Shown here: positions 23,327 to 31,857 of the stretch, in pieces
How the letters are laid out: every line of letters starts with the position of its first letter
Position numbering within the stretch: the first letter of the stretch is position 1
From: Kineosporia sp. NBRC 101731
GTDB lineage: Bacteria; Actinomycetota; Actinomycetes; Actinomycetales; Kineosporiaceae
DNA length: 64,000 nucleotides
Reading direction: 5' to 3'
Assembly: GCF_030269305.1 (NCBI RefSeq)
Contig: NZ_BSTC01000001.1
Span: forward strand, 447,467 to 511,466
Notes under the pieces: model-generated
What the model was told of the DNA's origin: nothing
What the model saw: the letters and a program-made list of their open reading frames with translations, nothing else
The model's database searches: none
Made by a program: the position numbers and the translations under genes

Positions 23327-24996
23327 GTCAGGGGCAGCCTTACCTCGAAAACTGTTTCGCCGAGCGCATCGTCGCGGTACAACGAGATGGTGCCGGCATT
23401 CCGCTCGACCGCCTGGCGCACCAGCGCGAGCCCGAGGCCGCGGCCCGACCTGGTCTCGGTGCCGTTCAGACCGAACCGGGCACCGGCCTCGTCCACCTGC
23501 TTCGTCGACCAGCCGCGCTCGAAGATCCGTTCCGGGTCCGCCACCGGTGGCCCGGAGTTGGAAACCCGTAGCCGCAGTTCGGAGGTGCCCGCGTCGTCCT
23601 CAATTCTGGATGAATGGTGGACGTTCGCGGCCACCGCGACCCGACGCTCGCCGGCCGGCGTGGTCGGGTCGGAAAGGGTTGCCTCGAAAGCGTTGTCGAT
23701 CAGATTGCCGAGCACGGTGAGAAGATCGCGGGAAGGGAGGACGCCGTCGGGCACCTCCAGGTCGGTGGGGAACTCCAGCCGGATGCCGCGTTCGGTGGCC
23801 TCGGCCGCCTTGCCCAGCAGGAGAGCAGCCACCACGGGTTCCTGGGCCTGCCCGATCACCCGGTCGGTGAGTTCCTGCACGTCGGCCAGCTCGGAGGTGG
23901 CGAACTCCAGGGCCCGGTCGGTCTCGCCCAGTTCGATCATGGTGATGACCGAGTGCAGCCGGTTCGCCGACTCGTGCGCCTGGGAGCGCAGCGACTCGGT
24001 CAGGCTCCGGGTCTGGCTGAGTTCGTCGGCCAGGGCCACCAGGTCGGTATGGTCGCGAAGGGTGACGACGCTGCCGAGGATGCGGCCGTTCCACCGGGCG
24101 GGGGACTGGCTGACCACGAGCACACCCTCGCGGGTCAGCTGCAGTTCGTCGACCTGGGTGTCGCCGCGGCTCATCGTCTCGCTCAGACTCGCGCTGAGGC
24201 TCTCGGGTAGGGGGAGGTCGGCCAGGCGCCGGCCGATCGCGGTCTGGTCGAGGTGGAGCAGGCGCATGGCCTCGTCGTTCATGAGCTGCAGGTGCCCGGC
24301 GGTGTCGACGATGAGCAGGCCCTCGCGCACGGCGTGCAGCACGCCCTCGTAGAACTCGAACATCTGCCGCAGCTCGGCCTGGCCCAGGCCCAGCGTCTGC
24401 TGTTTGAGCCGCCAGCCGAGACCGTAGGCAGCGCCGGCCCCGGCGATCAGCACCAGACCGCCCACGATGAACAGTGGGGGCAGCTGTCGCTGGGTCAGCT
24501 CGCCGACGTTGTCGATCGTGACGCCGACCGCGACCAGGGCGATCACCTGGTCACCGGCGTTCTTGATCGGTGCCACCGCGCGCACCGAGGGGCCGAGGGT
24601 GCCGGTGTAGGTCTCGGTGAAGGCCTGCCCGGCGCGCGCCTGCTCGGTGTGGCCGAGGAAGGGCTTTCCGATCAGCTCCGGGTTGGTGTGGGTGTAGCGG
24701 ATGCCGGAGGGGGTCATCACCGTGATGAAGTCGGTGTTCGTGGCCTGCCGGAGTCGCTCGGTGTAGGGCTGGAGCTCGGCCGACGGATCGTCACCGGTCA
24801 GCGCGGACGTCACGCTCGGGGTGGTGGCGATGGTGCGCGCCAGGGCCAGCATCTCGTGGGCCGTGGCGTCGCGGACGCGATCGCGGGTCTGGACGTAGGC
24901 GGCCACCACCGTGGTGCCGACCAACAGCACGACGGCGGCCACGACGAGGCCGAAAGCCTGCCGGGCCACGCTCCAGTGCCTGGGGTCCATGGGCAC
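23323..24996 (-). CDS. dctS: Sensor histidine kinase, CitA/DcuS (DctS) type
   Basis: A 557-aa membrane sensor. Helix 1 (about 13-33) is followed by an extracytoplasmic PAS-like sensor domain (about 35-165, with ITVMTPSGIRYTHTNP and IGKPFLGHT typical of CitA ligand pockets). Helix 2 lies at about 170-192. A cytoplasmic PAS domain comes next (VREGLLIVDTAGHLQLMND). The SPOB-like dimerisation segment with the phospho-His is in SQAHESANRLHSVITM, and the HATPase domain has GNLIDNAFEA and GRGLGLALV. The start is GTG 24996 or ATG 24990; neither has a good ribosome site. It probably senses a C4-dicarboxylate. Confidence 0.9.
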   Translation of the reverse strand: MPMDPRHWSVARQAFGLVVAAVVLLVGTTVVAAYVQTRDRVRDATAHEMLALARTIATTPSVTSALTGDDPSAELQPYTERLRQATNTDFITVMTPSGIRYTHTNPELIGKPFLGHTEQARAGQAFTETYTGTLGPSVRAVAPIKNAGDQVIALVAVGVTIDNVGELTQRQLPPLFIVGGLVLIAGAGAAYGLGWRLKQQTLGLGQAELRQMFEFYEGVLHAVREGLLIVDTAGHLQLMNDEAMRLLHLDQTAIGRRLADLPLPESLSASLSETMSRGDTQVDELQLTREGVLVVSQSPARWNGRILGSVVTLRDHTDLVALADELSQTRSLTESLRSQAHESANRLHSVITMIELGETDRALEFATSELADVQELTDRVIGQAQEPVVAALLLGKAAEATERGIRLEFPTDLEVPDGVLPSRDLLTVLGNLIDNAFEATLSDPTTPAGERRVAVAANVHHSSRIEDDAGTSELRLRVSNSGPPVADPERIFERGWSTKQVDEAGARFGLNGTETRSGRGLGLALVRQAVERNAGTISLYRDDALGETVFEVRLPLT

Positions 24997-25132
24997 AGTC
25001 TGCCGATCCCGGCCGGTTACTCAATGAACGAAAGCGCGACCAGCGCCGGATGGGCGGGCAACCTGCCCTGAGTGGCGCAGTTCACAGATGCGCCGGCGCA
25101 CGACACCTCATTCGACGACGCAGGAGGCGGCC

Positions 25133-26539
25133 ATGTCCGACACCCATGCACCCACCGCGCAGCAACCACCGCCCGTCAAGCGGGACCGCACGCACTTCCT
25201 CTACATCGCCGTGATCGCGGCCGTGGTGGCCGGCGCGATCGTCGGCCTGGTGTTCCCGGACCTCGGCAAGGAACTCAAGCCGCTGGGCACCGGTTTCGTG
25301 GCGCTGATCAAGATGATGATCTCGCCGATCATCTTCTGCACGATCGTTCTGGGTGTCGGCTCGATTCGCGAGGCGGCCAAGGTCGGCAAGGTGGGTGGCC
25401 TGACCCTCGCCTACTTCCTGACCATGTCGACCATCGCCCTGCTCGTCGGCCTGGTGGTCGGTAACTTCCTGCACCCGGGCTCCGGGCTCGACCTGAGCGG
25501 TCTGGAGGGTTCCGGCGCCGAGGCCGCCGGTGACACCGCGGCCGAGTCGACCACCGACTTCATCCTGGGCATCATCCCCACCACGATCGTCTCGGCCCTG
25601 ACCGAGGGTGAGGTGCTCCAGACCCTGCTCGTGGCGTTGCTCGTGGGCTTCGCGGTGCAGCAGATGGGCTCAGCCGGTCAGTCGGTGCTGAACGCCGTGG
25701 GCGTCGTCCAGAAGCTCGTCTTCCGGATCCTCAGCATGATCATGTGGCTGGCGCCGGTCGGTGCCTTCGGAGCCATCGCCGCCGTGGTCGGCGCGACCGG
25801 TACGGACGCCCTGGTCAGCCTGGCCCGCATCATGATCGCCTTCTACATCACCTGTGCGATCTTCGTGTTCCTCTTCCTGGGCACCCTGCTCAAGGTCACC
25901 ACCGGCATCAGCATCTTCTCGCTGCTGAAGTACCTGGGCCGCGAGTTCCTGCTGATCGTCTCCACCTCGTCGTCCGAGTCCGCCCTGCCGCGGCTCATTG
26001 CCAAGATGGAGCACCTGGGGATCTCGAAGCCAGTCGTCGGCATCACCGTGCCCACCGGCTACTCGTTCAACCTGGACGGCACGGCCATCTACCTGACCAT
26101 GGCCTCGCTGTTCATCGCCGAAGCGCTGGGCGACCCGCTGAGCATCGGTGAGCAGTTCGCCCTGCTGGGCTTCATGATCATCGCCTCGAAGGGCGCCGCG
26201 GGCGTCACCGGCGCCGGCATCGCGACACTCGCCGGCGGTCTGCAGTCACACCGCCCCGACCTGGTCGACGGGGTCGGCCTGATCGTGGGCATCGACCGGT
26301 TCATGTCCGAGGCCCGCGCCGTCACCAACTTCGCCGGTAACGCCGTGGCCACGGTCATCATCGGTCACTGGGTCGGTGAGTTCGACAAGGAGACCGCGCT
26401 GCGTACCTTCCGCGGTGAGAATCCTTTCAACGAGCAGTCTCTCGTGGACGACCACGGCACCCCGTCGGTCCACGGTGGCGAAAATACCTCTGCCGTAGAT
26501 ATTTCGGCGAACGACCGGCCGGACCGGGTCGCCGTCTGA
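25133..26539 (+). CDS. dctA: C4-dicarboxylate:cation symporter DctA
   Basis: A 468-aa DAACS-family transporter for succinate, fumarate, malate or related acids. Family motifs are clear: the hairpin-1 serine stretch STSSSESALPRLI (about 265-278), TGYSFNLDGTAIYLTMASLFIAEAL (transport domain) and the ISKGAAGVTGAGIATLA-type hairpin 2 (here SKGAAGVTGAGIATLAGGL). The ATG at 25133 is set by AGGAGG 6-11 bases upstream; the open frame starts 15 codons earlier. It is transcribed divergently from the DctS/DctR genes across a 136-bp region that should contain the DctR-controlled promoter. Confidence 0.94.
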   Translation: MSDTHAPTAQQPPPVKRDRTHFLYIAVIAAVVAGAIVGLVFPDLGKELKPLGTGFVALIKMMISPIIFCTIVLGVGSIREAAKVGKVGGLTLAYFLTMSTIALLVGLVVGNFLHPGSGLDLSGLEGSGAEAAGDTAAESTTDFILGIIPTTIVSALTEGEVLQTLLVALLVGFAVQQMGSAGQSVLNAVGVVQKLVFRILSMIMWLAPVGAFGAIAAVVGATGTDALVSLARIMIAFYITCAIFVFLFLGTLLKVTTGISIFSLLKYLGREFLLIVSTSSSESALPRLIAKMEHLGISKPVVGITVPTGYSFNLDGTAIYLTMASLFIAEALGDPLSIGEQFALLGFMIIASKGAAGVTGAGIATLAGGLQSHRPDLVDGVGLIVGIDRFMSEARAVTNFAGNAVATVIIGHWVGEFDKETALRTFRGENPFNEQSLVDDHGTPSVHGGENTSAVDISANDRPDRVAV

Positions 26540-26553
26540 GGTCTTCCGCATCG

Positions 26554-26585
26554 AGGGGCCGGGGAGTCAAACCTCCCCGGTCCTT
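26554..26585 (+). terminator. Hairpin terminator after dctA
   Basis: 13-bp arms 26554-26566 and 26573-26585 (AGGGGCCGGGGAG against CTCCCCGGTCCTT, two G-T wobbles) with a 6-base loop, followed by a pyrimidine-rich tract. Confidence 0.75.
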
Positions 26586-26702
26586 CCTCTTGGGGCACTC
26601 GTGTGACGCATGGGCCAAACGGTCCAGTTGAGCCCGGGGTGAAGGGCTGTTCTTTGGATTGCAGTGGAGCGTCCGGCTTGTCTGGTTCGTACCGTGCTGA
26701 GT

Positions 26703-27887
26703 ATGGGACGCCAATTCAACTCGCCACCAGGCTGGCCGACCCCACCCGACGGCTGGGTTCCGCCGCGACGGTGGCAGCCCGATCCGCAGTGGCCCACCCC
26801 GCCGTTCGGGTGGCAGTACTTCGTCGAGGACCAGATGGAGGACGCCGATCACGACTCGGGTGGGTCCGGTTGGGGTCCGTCCGATGCGGACGAGGTCGCC
26901 CCGGCTCGGGTCCCACGGGGGTGGGCCCGATCCGACCTGGACGCATCGGTCGGGCTCGACGTCCCGGTCGATCCCTCGCGGTGGGCCGAACGCTCGGAGT
27001 GGCTACGCGAGGTCCAGGCCTCGGGTTTCTCCGATGACGGCTACCTGCCCGAACAGGACCTCGGCTCGCTGACCTGGGCCGCCTCGTCCTACGTGACCTC
27101 TGGCCCCAGCGACCCGTCGGACTGGCTGGACCGCTTCTACGGTTTTCCCGGCCAGGACGTGCCGCACCTCGACCTCGACCCGGCCGACCGCTCGTTCCGC
27201 CGCGGCCCCGCCCACGTCGCCGACGCCCCGGGCCGCTTCCGCGAGCCCGCCATGGGAGCGCACTGCTCCCCGAGGCTGCCCTGGTACACCAGGAAGGCCC
27301 TGATGGTGCCCATGGTCGTGCTGATCGGACTGGGTGGCTTAGGGCTGGGTCGCGGGGTGCTGGAGGCCGTGAACCCACTGGACGAGCAGGTGACGCTGGC
27401 CGACCCGCCGTTGCTGACCGGCCAGAAGGGTCCACACGGCCTGGTGAGCATGTCCGACGACACCCGGGCCACCACCAAGACCGGCGAGGGCAAGCTCAAG
27501 GCGGGAGTGAGCGCGACGACCGCACCCAGCGCGTCCCGGACCGATCAGAAGCCCGGGAAGAAGACGCCGGACAAGAACCCCACCACCACCGCCACGGCGC
27601 AGAAGCCGAGGGCGAACCGGGGCGACCGGACCCCGTCCTCGGGCACCGGCCTCACCCATCGTCCCGACTGGACGAGCAGTGGACGAGGGGACGAGGACGA
27701 GTCGAAGCCGGACCGGACCGACCGGGAGTGCGACCCGAACTACGCCCGGGCCTGCGTGCCCATCGCCATGGACGTGGACTGCGAGGGCAGCGGCGGCGAC
27801 GGCCCGGCCTTCCTGAGCCGGCGGGCGCGCGTGGTGGGGGAGGACATCTACCGCCTGGACTCGAACGGGGACGGCTGGGCGTGCTGA
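26703..27887 (+). CDS. Membrane-anchored protein with Trp/Pro-rich N-terminal motif and C-terminal Excalibur-like calcium-binding domain
   Basis: A 394-aa protein in three parts. Residues 5-45 are a Trp/Pro repeat (PPGWPTPPDGW, then WQPDPQWPTPPFGW) seen at the start of many actinobacterial membrane proteins. A polar acidic stretch is followed by one membrane helix (about 200-220, MVPMVVLIGLGGLGLG). A Lys/Thr/Pro-rich low-complexity linker (about 250-335) comes next. The C-terminus (about 340-394) is an Excalibur-like domain with paired Cys and the loop DSNGDGWAC, expected to bind calcium outside the cell. The ATG at 26703 is chosen because the Trp/Pro motif begins there. A degenerate copy of the N-terminal motif lies at 41518-41802. 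Confidence 0.78.
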   Translation: MGRQFNSPPGWPTPPDGWVPPRRWQPDPQWPTPPFGWQYFVEDQMEDADHDSGGSGWGPSDADEVAPARVPRGWARSDLDASVGLDVPVDPSRWAERSEWLREVQASGFSDDGYLPEQDLGSLTWAASSYVTSGPSDPSDWLDRFYGFPGQDVPHLDLDPADRSFRRGPAHVADAPGRFREPAMGAHCSPRLPWYTRKALMVPMVVLIGLGGLGLGRGVLEAVNPLDEQVTLADPPLLTGQKGPHGLVSMSDDTRATTKTGEGKLKAGVSATTAPSASRTDQKPGKKTPDKNPTTTATAQKPRANRGDRTPSSGTGLTHRPDWTSSGRGDEDESKPDRTDRECDPNYARACVPIAMDVDCEGSGGDGPAFLSRRARVVGEDIYRLDSNGDGWAC

Positions 27888-28006
27888 GATTCGCCACGGA
27901 GGGTGACGAATGGGGATGGATCAGGTGGTCGCGCGGCCAGGCCGTTAACCGATTTCGTACTTCAGTCGAAGAACCGCTAAGGTAGATACCGCTCCCCAGG
28001 GAGCAA

Positions 28007-28079
28007 GCGCCCGTAGCTCAACGGATAGAGCATCTGACTACGGATCAGAAGGTTAGGGGTTCGAATCCCTTCGGGCGCA
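28007..28079 (+). tRNA. tRNA-Arg (anticodon ACG)
   Basis: 73 bases folding as a full cloverleaf. The acceptor stem is GCGCCCG (28007-28013) with CGGGCGC (28072-28078) and discriminator A. The D arm is GTAGCTCAACGGATAGAGC. The anticodon stem TCTGA/TCAGA encloses CTACGGA (anticodon ACG). The T arm is AGGGGTTCGAATCCCT. No CCA is encoded. It reads CGU/CGC/CGA after A34 deamination. Confidence 0.97.
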
Positions 28080-28099
28080 CTCGTTGAGACAGCGACGAG

Positions 28100-28139
28100 A
28101 ACGGCCCTGATCTGCGGAAACGCATTGATCGGGGTCGTT
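28100..28139 (+). terminator. Terminator after tRNA-Arg
   Basis: 13-bp arms 28100-28112 and 28127-28139 with two wobble pairs, followed by TTTCGTT, 21 bases after the tRNA. Confidence 0.7.
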
Positions 28140-28705
28140 TTCGTTGGGCGGTGCTGGGCAGAGCACCCACAGCTTTCGAGGTGCACCTCTGACCGACCAG
28201 CTAGCTTCCACCGGGAGTTAGGGCGCTTACCCGTGACGTCGACAGTCCTGCGGCTTGTGGCGAAGGATCCGCGCGAGACGGACGGTCAGCGATTGAGGCC
28301 CTGTCGCAGAGCGCTTGAGTCGATGGCCTCGGATCGATCTCTGAGTGCATCAAGGCGCCGGCTTCGCGGTCGCAACCGCCGGGCTCAGCCCGGCGGATCA
28401 CCCGCGTTGCCCTACGGAGCAGTGGGAACACGTGCTGCTCGCCTATCGGTGAAGCGCAGGGAGCCAAGCCGAGCCAATCACCCATATCTCGCGGCTCACC
28501 TTCTGATACCACGTCCTGACTCCCCATCAACCCCGCAGTCCCAGCGTGGTCCAGGTCTGTGCTCCGCACAGGCGCGTGCGGACGCAGGAGGTGGGGCGGG
28601 GCTCGAGTCGCAAGGACATCGGGGAACATTCGTGCGGTCACAGCGCACGGATCTTCCCCAGTCTGGTTGTGCCGACCGTAGCGGGTCGGTGTGCCATGGA
28701 ACTTC
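28140..28705. other. Gap downstream of tRNA-Arg with no recognisable gene
   Basis: About 565 bp in which open frames exist on both strands but none has a plausible start with a ribosome site or a recognisable protein motif. The stretch could be a scar of an element once inserted at the tRNA. I found no copy of the tRNA 3' end that would mark an attachment site. Confidence 0.35.
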
Positions 28706-29305
28706 TTACCCCGGCAACGTGTCCATGGCCCGGTCGAGCAGCACTTCGCGGGAAACTGCCCCGTCGCACGTGCGCCAGGTGTCGAGGGCGGCGTTCCAGC
28801 ACTCCACGGCCGAGGCGACCAGGGCGCGGGGGCGGGGGTCCTGGTCGGCCGGCACCTCTCCGGGTAGCCGGGCGGCGACCACGGGACGCAGCAGTTTCTC
28901 CCACTCGTGCTGCTTCTCCCGGCGTCGCGTGCGCATCGTCGGGTTGGCCTCGAGCATCCGCTCGAAGTCCAGAGACTTCTGCGGGGCGTCGGCGTTGATC
29001 TGGAGCAGGACGTCGAACGAGCGGCGTAGCGAATGCCACGGCGGTTCCGTGGTGGGACGGGCGGAGAAGGCCTCGGCCAACTGGGGGCCGAGATCGGCGA
29101 TCCAGGTGAGCACCACGTCTTCCTTGGTGCCGAAGTAGCGGAAGAACGTGGTGCGGGACAGCCCGGCCTCGGCGGCGATCTGCTCGACCGTGGTGTTGGT
29201 GCAGCCCTGCTCGGCGAACAGGCGCGTGGCGATGGTGCTGACCTCGTCGCGCATGGCCAGCCGGGTCCGGTCTCGCAGGGAGCGCTTTTCCGACGTCTCA
29301 CTCAC
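28706..29305 (-). CDS. TetR-family transcriptional regulator
   Basis: A 199-aa repressor-type protein. The N-terminal helix-turn-helix is clear (IATRLFAEQGCTNTTVEQIAAEAG, then LSRTTFFRYFGTKEDVV, about residues 20-62). The C-terminal ligand domain is helical, with a WHSLRRSFDVLLQI segment. The GTG at 29305 gives the usual TetR length; the frame is open 14 codons further but runs across the putative operator. It is divergent from the ene-reductase gene at 29422 with repeated GGTACC motifs between them, so it probably controls that operon and itself in response to an electrophile or enone ligand. Confidence 0.86.
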   Translation of the reverse strand: MSETSEKRSLRDRTRLAMRDEVSTIATRLFAEQGCTNTTVEQIAAEAGLSRTTFFRYFGTKEDVVLTWIADLGPQLAEAFSARPTTEPPWHSLRRSFDVLLQINADAPQKSLDFERMLEANPTMRTRRREKQHEWEKLLRPVVAARLPGEVPADQDPRPRALVASAVECWNAALDTWRTCDGAVSREVLLDRAMDTLPG

Positions 29306-29316
29306 AAGCAGCAGCG

Positions 29317-29346
29317 TACCTGGTACCAACCTGCTACTCGGTACCA
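29317..29346. promoter_or_regulatory. Candidate TetR operator (repeated GGTACC)
   Basis: TACC-T-GGTA (29317-29325) and two copies of GGTACCA (29322-29328 and 29340-29346, 18 bases apart) in the 116-bp divergent region between the TetR gene and the ene-reductase. Confidence 0.5.
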
Positions 29347-29421
29347 CTTCGGGTTAGAGTCCCTGAAGTACTGACGTGCCGATGAGGTCGCGTCCCGAGA
29401 AACCAGAGCAAGGAAGAGACC

Positions 29422-30516
29422 GTGACGTCGGAATCCGTGAAGCTGTTCACCCCGGTCACCCTGGGCGCGCTGGAGCTGCGTAACCGCCTGGTGATGGCGC
29501 CGCTGACGCGCCAGCGCACCCAGGACGACGGGGTGCCGACCGATCTGCACGTCGAGTACTACCGCCAGCGCGCGTCCCTCGGCCTGATCATCACCGAGGG
29601 CACCTTCCCGATCCTGGAGGGGCGTACCTGGCTCGGGCAGCCCGGCATCGAGACTGCCGAGCAGATCGCGGGCTGGCGCCGGGTGGCCGACGCCGTGCAC
29701 GCGGACGGCGGCTCCATCGTCATGCAGATCATGCACGGTGGGCGCATCTCGCACCCCGCGATCACCGGCACCGGTCGCACGGTCGCGCCCAGTGCGGTGG
29801 CCGCGCCGGGAGAGATCCGGATCACCGGCGGGGCCAAGGCCGAGCTGCCGGTGCCGACCGCCCTGACCCGGGACGAGATCCAGGGCATCGTCGACGGGTT
29901 CGTCACCGCGGCCCGCAACGCCATCGAGGCGGGTCTGGACGGTGTCGAGATCCACAGCGCCAACGGCTATCTCGTGCACCAGTTCCTCGGCCCGACCTCG
30001 AACCTCCGCACCGACGAGTACGGCGGCTCCCCGGCCAACCGCGCCCGGCTTCCCATCGAGATCCTCACCGCGGTCGCGGCTGCCATCGGTGCCGAGCGCA
30101 CCGGTCTGCGCATCTCGCCGGAGCACAACATCCAGGGCGTCGTGGAGAGCGACTCCAACGACCTCTCCGCCACCTACACCGCCCTGGCCGAGGGCCTGGC
30201 GCCGCTGGGTCTCGCCTTCGTCGACATCCTGCACATCGACCCGGCCGGGGCACTCGTGCAGCAGTTCCGCAAGGTGGTGCAGACACCGGTCATCGTCAAC
30301 ACCGGCTTCTCGGTCAACACCACGCGCCAGGAGGCGATCTCCCACCTCGAGGAAGGGCTCGCCGAGGCCGTCGCCGTCGGCCGGGCCGTGATCGCCAACC
30401 CCGACCTGGTGGCCCGCTGGAGCCAGGACACCGGTGAGAACGCCCCGGACCCGAGCACCTTCTACACCCCCGGCGCGCACGGCTACACCGACTACCCCAC
30501 CCTCGCCCAGAGCTGA
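29422..30516 (+). CDS. Old Yellow Enzyme family ene-reductase
   Basis: A 364-aa FMN-dependent NAD(P)H:alkene reductase that reduces activated C=C bonds of enones, nitroalkenes or nitrate esters (NemA/YqjM superfamily). The barrel motifs are present: LRNRLVMAPLTRQR (about 18-31), QIMHGGRISHP (about 107-117), the catalytic His-Asn pair in HSANGYLVHQFL (about 178-189), and the FMN phosphate loop around AVGRAVIANPDL near the C-terminus. The GTG start has AAGGAAGAG 5-13 bases upstream. Followed after 20 bases by a quinone-reductase-type gene, together they look like an electrophile detoxification operon under the TetR regulator. Confidence 0.92.
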   Translation: MTSESVKLFTPVTLGALELRNRLVMAPLTRQRTQDDGVPTDLHVEYYRQRASLGLIITEGTFPILEGRTWLGQPGIETAEQIAGWRRVADAVHADGGSIVMQIMHGGRISHPAITGTGRTVAPSAVAAPGEIRITGGAKAELPVPTALTRDEIQGIVDGFVTAARNAIEAGLDGVEIHSANGYLVHQFLGPTSNLRTDEYGGSPANRARLPIEILTAVAAAIGAERTGLRISPEHNIQGVVESDSNDLSATYTALAEGLAPLGLAFVDILHIDPAGALVQQFRKVVQTPVIVNTGFSVNTTRQEAISHLEEGLAEAVAVGRAVIANPDLVARWSQDTGENAPDPSTFYTPGAHGYTDYPTLAQS

Positions 30517-30536
30517 TCCACCGCAAAGGAACCACC

Positions 30537-31505
30537 ATGAAAGCCGCTGTGTACTACGAGAACGGGGGCCCCGAGGTCCTGCGTTACGAAGACGTCCCGG
30601 ACCCCACCCCCACCCCGGACGGGGTGCTGCTGCGGGTCGAGGCCGTGGGTGTGCAGGGCGGTGACCTGCTGCACCGGCAGCTGAGCCCGCTGCCGGCCAC
30701 CCCGCACGTCGGGGGTTACCAGGCCGCGGGCACCATCATCGCCGTCGGATCGGAGGTGACCACCGTGAAGGAAGGCCAGAAGGCCGTCGCCATGGTCAAT
30801 TCCGGCTCCCACGCCGAGCTGGTCGCGACGTCGGCGGGCAACGTCTTCATCGTGCCCGACGACATGGACCCGAAGATCGCCTCGGCCATCCCGGTCGAGT
30901 TCGCCACCGCCGACGACTGCCTCTTCGGCGTCGGCCGGCTGCAGGCCGGGGAGACCGTGCTGATCCAGGCCGCCGGCAGCGGCGTGGGCCTGGCCGCCGT
31001 GCAGCTGGCCAAGGCGGCCGGAGCCGCGGTCATCGGGACGGCCGGCAGCGACGACAAGCTGGCGCGCCTGAAGGAGTACGGCCTCGACCACGGCATCAAC
31101 TACCGTACGGACGACGTGGTCGCGAAGATCAAGAGTCTCACCGACGGTCGTGGTGTCGACCTGGTGCTCGACCCGGTCGGCGGCCGCACCCTCGAGATCA
31201 GTGTCGCCTCCCTGGCCTTCCGCGGGCGGATCAGCTGGATCGGCAACGTGGCTCGCGACCCGGAACGGCCCCGGCTGGACGGCCTGATGGCCAAGAACGC
31301 CACACTCAACGGCGTTTTCCTGGGCGGGGCAAGGCCGTTCGAGGCTGAGCGGGTGCGCGGCGTGATCGAGCGCCTGATCGCCCGGATCGCCGCGGGTGAG
31401 CTGAAAGTCGTTCTGGACCGTACGTTCGCGCTGTCCGAGGCAGCCGAGGCCCACCGCTACATCGAGAGCCGGGCCTCCTTCGGCCGGGTGACCCTCGTTC
31501 CCTAG
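30537..31505 (+). CDS. Zinc-independent medium-chain dehydrogenase/reductase (quinone oxidoreductase type)
   Basis: A 322-aa NAD(P)H-dependent reductase of the QOR branch of the MDR superfamily. The N-terminal GroES-like domain (1-125) ends with TSAGNVFIVPD. The Rossmann domain has AAGSGVGLAAVQLAKAAGAAV (about 143-163), the NADPH-preferring Gly-rich loop, then ITDGRGVDLVLDPVGG-like residues and GRISWIGNVA. No catalytic-zinc Cys/His set is seen. AAAGGAACC lies upstream of the ATG. It is the second gene of the TetR-controlled operon and ends 11 bases before the perfect palindrome. Substrate is probably a quinone or enone. Confidence 0.9.
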   Translation: MKAAVYYENGGPEVLRYEDVPDPTPTPDGVLLRVEAVGVQGGDLLHRQLSPLPATPHVGGYQAAGTIIAVGSEVTTVKEGQKAVAMVNSGSHAELVATSAGNVFIVPDDMDPKIASAIPVEFATADDCLFGVGRLQAGETVLIQAAGSGVGLAAVQLAKAAGAAVIGTAGSDDKLARLKEYGLDHGINYRTDDVVAKIKSLTDGRGVDLVLDPVGGRTLEISVASLAFRGRISWIGNVARDPERPRLDGLMAKNATLNGVFLGGARPFEAERVRGVIERLIARIAAGELKVVLDRTFALSEAAEAHRYIESRASFGRVTLVP

Positions 31506-31516
31506 GCACCTTCTTG

Positions 31517-31564
31517 TTCGTGATCATGCAGAACCTCCCCGGGGAGGTTCTGCATGATCACGAA
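31517..31564. repeat. Perfect 48-bp palindrome; repeat element copy 2 and probable terminator
   Basis: Two perfectly complementary 24-base arms meet at 31540/31541 with no spacer; each arm reads TTCGTGATCATGC then AGAACCTCCCC from the outside. It lies 11 bases past the MDR stop and would form a very stable hairpin in RNA or a cruciform in DNA. The outer arm is shared with the elements at 17698 and 46729, the inner half with 63730. Confidence 0.85.
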
Positions 31565-31584
31565 TGTGAAGAAGGGGCAGGCGC

Positions 31585-31744
31585 TCAGAAGGCGACGAAA
31601 ATCCCCAGAATCACCATGAAGAGCCCAGCCACAGCTGGAATGCGCCCGGCGGCCCCGGCTGCCTGGGCGGCGGCGCCGAGGAGAAGGAACACCACTCCGC
31701 CCCCGATCGTGTGTGAACCGAATACCCTTCGTGTACGTACGCAT
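31585..31744 (-). pseudogene. Possible remnant of a small hydrophobic membrane protein
   Basis: On the minus strand a hydrophobic frame ends at 31585 (IGGGVVFLLLGAAAQAAG, then PAVAGLFMVILGIFVAF), looking like two membrane helices. It lacks a usable start in that frame: the nearest ATG (31744) is in another frame, and a single-base shift near 31709 would join them. Either a GTG inside the first helix is used or the gene is broken. Confidence 0.3.
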
Positions 31745-31775
31745 TCCGGTGCCGAAGGAGGTGGATGGGCCGGGC

Positions 31776-31804
31776 TTGACCCGAATTCCAGTTGCGCTTA
31801 AGAC
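31776..31804 (+). promoter_or_regulatory. Promoter of the chitosanase gene
   Basis: TTGACC (31776-31781), 17 bases, TAAGAC (31799-31804), a good sigma-70/HrdB-type promoter, 54 bases upstream of the start. The motif CCAGTTGCGCTTAAG (31788-31802) overlaps it and recurs at 32823-32837 before the next gene. Confidence 0.6.
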
Positions 31805-31857
31805 GGCCGCCCCTAGCGTGCTGGCCCGTCAGACCCATCCGAAGAGAAGGGCCAAGC

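Noticed and set aside
28007-28705. tRNA-Arg as an integration site for a genomic island
   Set aside because: No integrase and no repeat of the tRNA 3' end found in the window; flanking genes look like ordinary chromosome.
28125-29138. A 337-codon plus-strand frame downstream of the tRNA
   Set aside because: It covers the antisense of the TetR gene, has Arg/Ser-biased composition typical of frame shadows, no ribosome site and no domain.
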